64,000 bases of DNA from assembly GCA_965249175.1 (NCBI GenBank), contig OZ252227.1, positions 4,278,001 to 4,342,000 on the forward strand, read 5' to 3'. Positions 60,175-64,000 of this stretch are shown here, one piece after another (the stretch's first letter is position 1; every line of letters begins with the position of its first letter). The notes below the pieces were generated by a model that was given only the letters and a program-made list of their open reading frames with translations, was not told the DNA's origin and searched no databases. Source of the DNA: CAZYFH01 sp965249175 (lineage in GTDB: Bacteria > Acidobacteriota > Vicinamibacteria > Vicinamibacterales > UBA8438). The position numbers and the translations under genes are program-made.

Positions 60175-61711
60175 AGTGCCGCCCGTGAAGTTCCACGGTG
60201 AGGTTCACGCGTGAAGGCGCATTGATGGACGTGCCCCCTTTCTTCCTCTCGTAGAAGCTCGTCCACCACGCAAGCGCTTGTGACTCGTTCCACTCGTCCT
60301 TCAGCGTGAGCTCAGCGAACGCGTCACGAAGGGCCCGCGCCGAGGCCGGGCGCTCGGCTGGCTTCTTGGCGAGGCACTTCAGGATCAGGTCCTCCAGCTC
60401 GGCGGGGAGCGCCTCGCCCATGCGGGACGATGGCCGGTCGGGGACCGTGTGGATGTGGTGCGCGCACATTTCGGCGGCCGTGCCCTCGAACACCACCGTG
60501 CCGGTGAGCAAGTAGTAGCCGACTGCCCCCAGAGAGTACAGATCGCTCCAGGGGCCCACCGGCTCCGACGCGGTGAGCGCCTCGGGGGCGAGGTAGGCCG
60601 GCGTGCCGGCAACTACGTTGACGTTGGCCAGCGTGACTCCGTCGTCGCCGTCCAGTTCCTTAACCAACCCGAAGTCGAGGACCTTGGCGACGTCTGGCCG
60701 ATTGCCGCGCATGCATAAGATGATGTTCGCGGGCTTAACGTCGCGGTGGACCAGCCCGTGGTCGTGCGCTTCGTCGAGCGCTTCACAGACCTGCATCAGA
60801 ACCTGGACGACACGGCCGGGAGGCAGCGGTCCCTCTTCGGCCACGAGGGATTCGAGGTCGATGCCGTCCAGATACTCCATCACGTAGTAGAACATCCCGC
60901 CCGGGCTGCGGCCGTAGTCGTAGATAGCGATCGTGTTCGGGTGGGTCAACTCAGAGGTGAGCTGAACCTCGCGCTCGAATCGCTCGACGCTTATCTCGTC
61001 CAGTTGGTCGAGTGGCAGCAGCTTGACAGCGGTCGGACGACGGAGCAGCGCGTGGCGGGCTCGATAGACTGCGCCCATCCCGCCCTCGCCGATCTTCTCC
61101 GTCAGCGTATACTGCCCGAGCCGCAAAGCCTCCTTGACCCTTCCTTCCAGGGCGGCGACGTAGCGCTCCGCGAGCCTTCCGGAGCGCACGAAGAACAGAC
61201 CCACAAGGCACATCCCGCCAACGCTTGCCGCGCAGTTGACTGTATGAAGAACGTTGGCGACCTCGGGCGCTATCGGCAGTAGGGGCGGCCAAAAGTGTGG
61301 GATGCCCAACCCGACTGCGGTGCCGCTCGCAGCGCCGCCCATGGCCAGCCCGATAGCGATGACGTCCGAGCGGGCGAAGGCGAGCGCCGCCGCACCGGCG
61401 ATGAGGACGAAGTAGTAGGCGAAGCCGGCGCTGCCTCCGACAAGCAGGATCATCAGCGGTTGATGGATGGTGGCCTCCAGGAAGCTGACCCAGATTCCGA
61501 GTGCCGAACGGACGCGCCAGGACAGCAGTAGGCCGACGCCGTGCCAGGCAACCGCTATGGCGCTAATGAGCACGAACTGGGGTAGTCCTAGGGACCAGAA
61601 TACGGTCGCGAGAAAGGTGTGAAGCACCAGCGCAACAGCCGATATTGCCATCCGGATGATGCGCCGTTCCTCGCGCTCCTGCTGGGACAATGTGATGAGT
61701 GTCGGAGCCAC
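60173..61711 (-). CDS. Serine/threonine protein kinase with N-terminal membrane domain
   Basis: A 512-residue protein. About six membrane helices occupy residues 20-190 (AISAVALVLHTFLATVFWSL, LPLMILLVGG-type, ALAFARSDVIAIGLAMGGAA). A Hanks-type kinase domain follows: GEGGMGAVYRARHALL (P-loop), AVKLLP (catalytic Lys), VHRDVKPANIIL, VLDFGLVKEL and GTPAYLAPEALTASEPVGPW. The catalytic set is complete. Kinases with membrane domains at the N-terminus are common in Acidobacteria. It reads against the cargo genes and its 3' end touches block C. Confidence 0.9.
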   Translation of the reverse strand: MAPTLITLSQQEREERRIIRMAISAVALVLHTFLATVFWSLGLPQFVLISAIAVAWHGVGLLLSWRVRSALGIWVSFLEATIHQPLMILLVGGSAGFAYYFVLIAGAAALAFARSDVIAIGLAMGGAASGTAVGLGIPHFWPPLLPIAPEVANVLHTVNCAASVGGMCLVGLFFVRSGRLAERYVAALEGRVKEALRLGQYTLTEKIGEGGMGAVYRARHALLRRPTAVKLLPLDQLDEISVERFEREVQLTSELTHPNTIAIYDYGRSPGGMFYYVMEYLDGIDLESLVAEEGPLPPGRVVQVLMQVCEALDEAHDHGLVHRDVKPANIILCMRGNRPDVAKVLDFGLVKELDGDDGVTLANVNVVAGTPAYLAPEALTASEPVGPWSDLYSLGAVGYYLLTGTVVFEGTAAEMCAHHIHTVPDRPSSRMGEALPAELEDLILKCLAKKPAERPASARALRDAFAELTLKDEWNESQALAWWTSFYERKKGGTSINAPSRVNLTVELHGRH

Positions 61712-62094
61712 GGCGCCATTCTAAGCGGATAGGTCCCCAAGCATCGCAGGCGCCCCTGCGGTACGGTGGCGTCACGCTGCTACCTCGGTATGTCATACGG
61801 GGAGACCGCCAGGGGCGCCGGCAACGTCCCTACCGACGCAGCCGACGTCCCGTCTATCCGCCTCATGCCGTCGGTGAACCAACGTCACGGCGGCAGCAGC
61901 GGGTCGGTCCACGACCGCTTGGGTCTCAAATCCAGAAAAGGAAAAACAAGGCGATCACTGCCACACCGATTACCGCGCTTGGCGGCCCTCACCCCGCGCT
62001 GGCCCGTGCTTGTCACGATAACTTGGCCAGTCGACGGGGCTGAGCAGCGTATCGGCATGCCCCCGTGCCGCCCTGTAGGGTCGACGAGGCCGCC
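61712..62094. repeat. Gene-free stretch with B-C copy and run-in to block A
   Basis: No gene is seen. A B-C copy lies at 61811-61918 (GGGGCGCCGGCAACG, then AGCCGACGTCCCGTCTATCC, CACGGCGGCAGCAGCGGG and TCGGTCCACGACCGC). The rest (61919-62094) holds no feature that I recognise and ends at the stop of the M15 peptidase remnant. Confidence 0.6.
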
Positions 62095-62494
62095 TCAGAG
62101 CGCCTGGAGGCGGTCGTGATCGCTCTCCCGCACCAGCCTGAGTCCGAGCCGTGTCGCCCGACGCCGCGCCTGCGCCGCTGGTGGTGTCGGGTTCGGGCGA
62201 TACCCCACGTCGGCCGAGCCAGAGCAGGTGCGAGGAGTCCGTGTGCCCGCCCACCTCAGCGTTGCGCTCCGGTGACCGGCCCCAGCTTGTGACGGACCCG
62301 AGGGACCACGAGCAGTAGGCGCGCAGCTGATCAGCGAAATCGGTGGGCCATATGTCCTCCCCTGGAAGCGGTAGGTGAGACGAGGGCCGCAACGGGACAT
62401 CCGCCGCTCCCGCGGGCCTCAGCGAGTCACCGACCCCCAACGGGCTTCCACCACCGCTGTCGTCAGGACTCACCCGCGGTGGCCCCCGTCTCAT
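62095..62494 (-). pseudogene. Phage-type M15 peptidase, frameshifted; source of block A
   Basis: The gene starts at ATG 62494, overlapping the stop of the upstream gene (ATGA). The peptidase M15 core reads GRSPERNAEVGGHTDSSHLL, with the H-x-x-D-x type region broken by a +1 shift near 62215. The other frame continues SADVGYRPNPTPPAAQARRR, then LGLRLVRESDHDRLQAL-stop, with the second His motif (D-H-D-x-L). This ending is the protein encoded by block A copies 1-3. The enzyme would cleave peptidoglycan cross-links as an endolysin, but this copy is inactive unless the shift is an error. Confidence 0.6.
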
Positions 62495-62619
62495 CTACCG
62501 CCGACCAGATCAACCAGCACGGCCATGATCGCCAGCGTGAGCACGATTACCCCGAGTCCAAGCCCGATCAGCGAGATCCACGCCGGAACATGGACAGGCG
62601 GCTTCTCGTCTGGCGTCAT
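62491..62619 (-). CDS. Small single-helix membrane protein (holin-like)
   Basis: A 42-residue protein, MTPDEKPPVHVPAWISLIGL, continuing with a membrane helix (GLGVIVLTLAIMAVLVDLV). Its stop overlaps the start of the M15 peptidase gene. Position in a lysis-like module suggests a holin or holin accessory, but size and topology are the only support. Confidence 0.45.
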   Translation of the reverse strand: MTPDEKPPVHVPAWISLIGLGLGVIVLTLAIMAVLVDLVGGR

Positions 62620-62818
62620 GACGGCGACACCTCGAGAGGTGAGAGGTGAGCGGCCGCGTGTCTGACCACGCGACCCTCGGGCGAAGCCGGCCGGCCCAAG
62701 CGTTGGGCGCTGGGGGGGCTCCTGTTGAGATTCCCATCCTAGTCTGAACACCTCGTCAAACAGGACTGTCAACGCCGATCGCGCAGAGGTTGCCGTCTAG
62801 GTCCAGTTTCACTGGTCA

Positions 62819-63136
62819 TCACTCCACCCGGGTAAAGCACGACGACCGCTGGCTCGCGTCGTCCGACGTGTTCACGCAGATCTGTCGAAGAATGGCCTTC
62901 AGCGCGTCTGTGCCCCGCATGGACTGCTGGATGTGGACGTCGAGCTGCGCCTTGATCTCCGTGAAGTCCCTGAAGATCTCTTCCCGCACCCGTTCTGTCG
63001 CGGCCTGCGCCTCGGGGTCCGGCGCCACCGGTTGCGTCGCCGCCCACACCAGCCACAACGAGATCACGATCAATGCCCCTGTCGCCCCGAGTTGGCTGAC
63101 CGTCTTCGCCAGAGCGCCGTTCACCGGAGGTGTCAT
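62819..63136 (-). CDS. Small membrane protein of the phage-like module
   Basis: A 105-residue protein from ATG 63136, overlapping the stop of the upstream gene (ATGA). It has one membrane helix (GATGALIVISLWLVWAATQ), then a soluble coiled helix (ATERVREEIFRDFTEIKAQL) and a Cys-containing tail (RQICVNTSDDASQRSSC). It resembles phage holin/spanin-region proteins in layout. No specific family is recognised. Confidence 0.6.
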   Translation of the reverse strand: MTPPVNGALAKTVSQLGATGALIVISLWLVWAATQPVAPDPEAQAATERVREEIFRDFTEIKAQLDVHIQQSMRGTDALKAILRQICVNTSDDASQRSSCFTRVE

Positions 63137-63990
63137 CGTGGCGGCGCCCCCTGCCAAAACGACTCGACGCCCTCGGCCGCAGCCCACCGGGCCATCTCGA
63201 TCGACGCCGGCTCTCCGCCACGCCACGACATCTCGCCGAGAAAGAACGGCGTGCCAGGTGCGTTCCAGCCCTTTTCACCGCCCATGATGCGACGGTGAAG
63301 TCCACTGATCTGATCGCGGAACGGCTCCTCTTCCGTTTCACCGGACTGGAAGGCGATACCGACCTTGCCGCCGCACCTGTCCTTCAGCATCCGATACCAC
63401 TCGCCTCCCCACGTGACCGTCTTGCCCCGCCACGTCGGCTGGGCGCCGTAGCTCGACCCGGTGGCCGACGCGCCGTTGTCGCGGCCGTTCGTGTAGTGCG
63501 ACATGAGCCAGAGGTCAGGATGCTCTGCATGAAGATGCTCGAGCCAGTCGGCCTGCGACTTCGCCGATGACCACTCGTTCATCTCCAGCCCGGGCCAGAT
63601 GACGTCGCACGTCATGTGCGGCCGGAGCGCGCCGAGCCACGGCGTCACCCACCGGTCCATCTGTCCGCGGCCGCGCCACGGGTCGGTCCGATGGCCGTCG
63701 AGCGCCGGACAGTCATCCGACTTGAGCAGCCAGATCGTGTGAAACCCAGCCTCGGCGTTCTGCTGGGTGATCTCGATAGCTTGGGTCGCCTTCGGGTCCT
63801 TCAGGAGGTTGAGCGGGCCGCGGTCGCGATCGCCGGCCCATCCGTGCCCGTCCTGTTCCATGTAGGCCGCGCAGATGATCGCGTTGTAGTCGCGCTCCGC
63901 GAGCAGCGCATAGTCCTCGTGCCGCTCGGCGTCTGTCAGGGTGGCCCAGTGGAAGGACGAGCGCACCGTCTCTCTGTCGGTGGGCTTCAT
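63133..63990 (-). CDS. Phage-associated hydrolase-like protein (possible TIM barrel), start near window edge
   Basis: At least 285 residues. It reads DYNAIICAAYMEQDGHGWAG, VIWPGLEMNEWSSAKSQADW, DLWLMSHYTNGRDNGASATG and WNAPGTPFFLGEMSWRGGEP. Alternating beta strands with acidic residues (GLEMNEW, FFLGEMSWRG) suggest a glycosidase-like TIM barrel, as in phage tail or lysis proteins. This is inference from pattern. The ATG at 63990 may not be the true start, because the frame remains open to the window edge. The stop overlaps the next gene. Confidence 0.55.
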   Translation of the reverse strand: MKPTDRETVRSSFHWATLTDAERHEDYALLAERDYNAIICAAYMEQDGHGWAGDRDRGPLNLLKDPKATQAIEITQQNAEAGFHTIWLLKSDDCPALDGHRTDPWRGRGQMDRWVTPWLGALRPHMTCDVIWPGLEMNEWSSAKSQADWLEHLHAEHPDLWLMSHYTNGRDNGASATGSSYGAQPTWRGKTVTWGGEWYRMLKDRCGGKVGIAFQSGETEEEPFRDQISGLHRRIMGGEKGWNAPGTPFFLGEMSWRGGEPASIEMARWAAAEGVESFWQGAPPR

Positions 63991-64000
63991 CCCGAGCGTG

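Noticed and set aside
61970..62214. Continuation of the M15 peptidase frame to 61970
   Set aside because: After about 62215 this frame loses resemblance, whereas the neighbouring frame carries the conserved end shared with block A.
47900..62500. Integron with attC sites
   Set aside because: Block C forms a hairpin and lies between genes, but I find no RYYYAAC...GTTRRRY pair in the right orientation and no integron integrase. It is reported as a cassette-like array only.
47900..62500. CRISPR array
   Set aside because: The repeats are long, unevenly spaced and separated by genes; there are no short regular spacers and no cas genes.

Overview
The window is GC-rich, densely coded bacterial chromosome. 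Three features point to Acidobacteriota, probably a Vicinamibacteria-like lineage: a PadR + ADOP-type MacB/FtsX permease pair, a DUF1552/DUF1592 pair with an ankyrin protein, and very high GC. This is inferred from gene content only; there is no rRNA. No CRISPR array, replication origin or complete prophage is visible.

1-7.1 kb: methylase, cupin, an AT-rich promoter driving a membrane protein/XRE regulator/methyltransferase operon, then an ECF sigma factor, its zinc-finger anti-sigma factor and a secreted DUF4097 protein, facing a second adhesin-like membrane protein. 7.1-13.3 kb: a large Tat-exported dimethylformamidase-like protein sits among decayed sequence (phosphodiesterase tail, IS110 head, group II intron RT, methyltransferase head, propeller-like tail) with an ~88-bp repeat present several times. 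13.3-24.6 kb: BlaI/BlaR1-like pair with a clear operator/promoter, PadR/ADOP pair, ankyrin/DUF1552/DUF1592 cluster, STAS protein. 24.7-33.7 kb: assorted metabolic and signalling genes, tRNA-His and two MITE-like elements. 33.7-41.1 kb: a coxSLMDE+G cluster of the form II aerobic CO dehydrogenase (molybdenum hydroxylase) type, with a two-gene HTH/membrane-protein operon opposed to it. 41.1-45.9 kb: PQQ-propeller protein, then divergent Ku and LigD for end joining.

47.7-64 kb is an accessory island. It begins with a complete IS3 element and the 5' half of a tRNA-Arg gene. It continues as an array of small, mostly plus-strand cargo genes separated by repeated blocks named A, B and C here. In reverse complement, block A reads as the 3' end of a phage-type M15 peptidase, and block C as the 3' end of another ORF that also folds into an imperfect hairpin. 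Two IS256-type elements have inserted into the same GGCAGC stretch of these blocks, with target duplications. An IS1182-type element has split a globin gene at CTAG; deleting the element and one CTAG restores the globin C-terminal reading frame. The right edge carries a minus-strand phage-like module (hydrolase-like protein, holin-like proteins, frameshifted M15 peptidase), the likely source of block A.

A theme across the window is mobile elements placed on stop codons. A 157-bp MITE sharing its end sequence with the IS1182-type element sits between coxE and the HTH gene and supplies both stop codons through its CTAG duplication; coxG ends on a solo copy of the same end; and the MBL-fold gene ends inside another inverted-repeat element.
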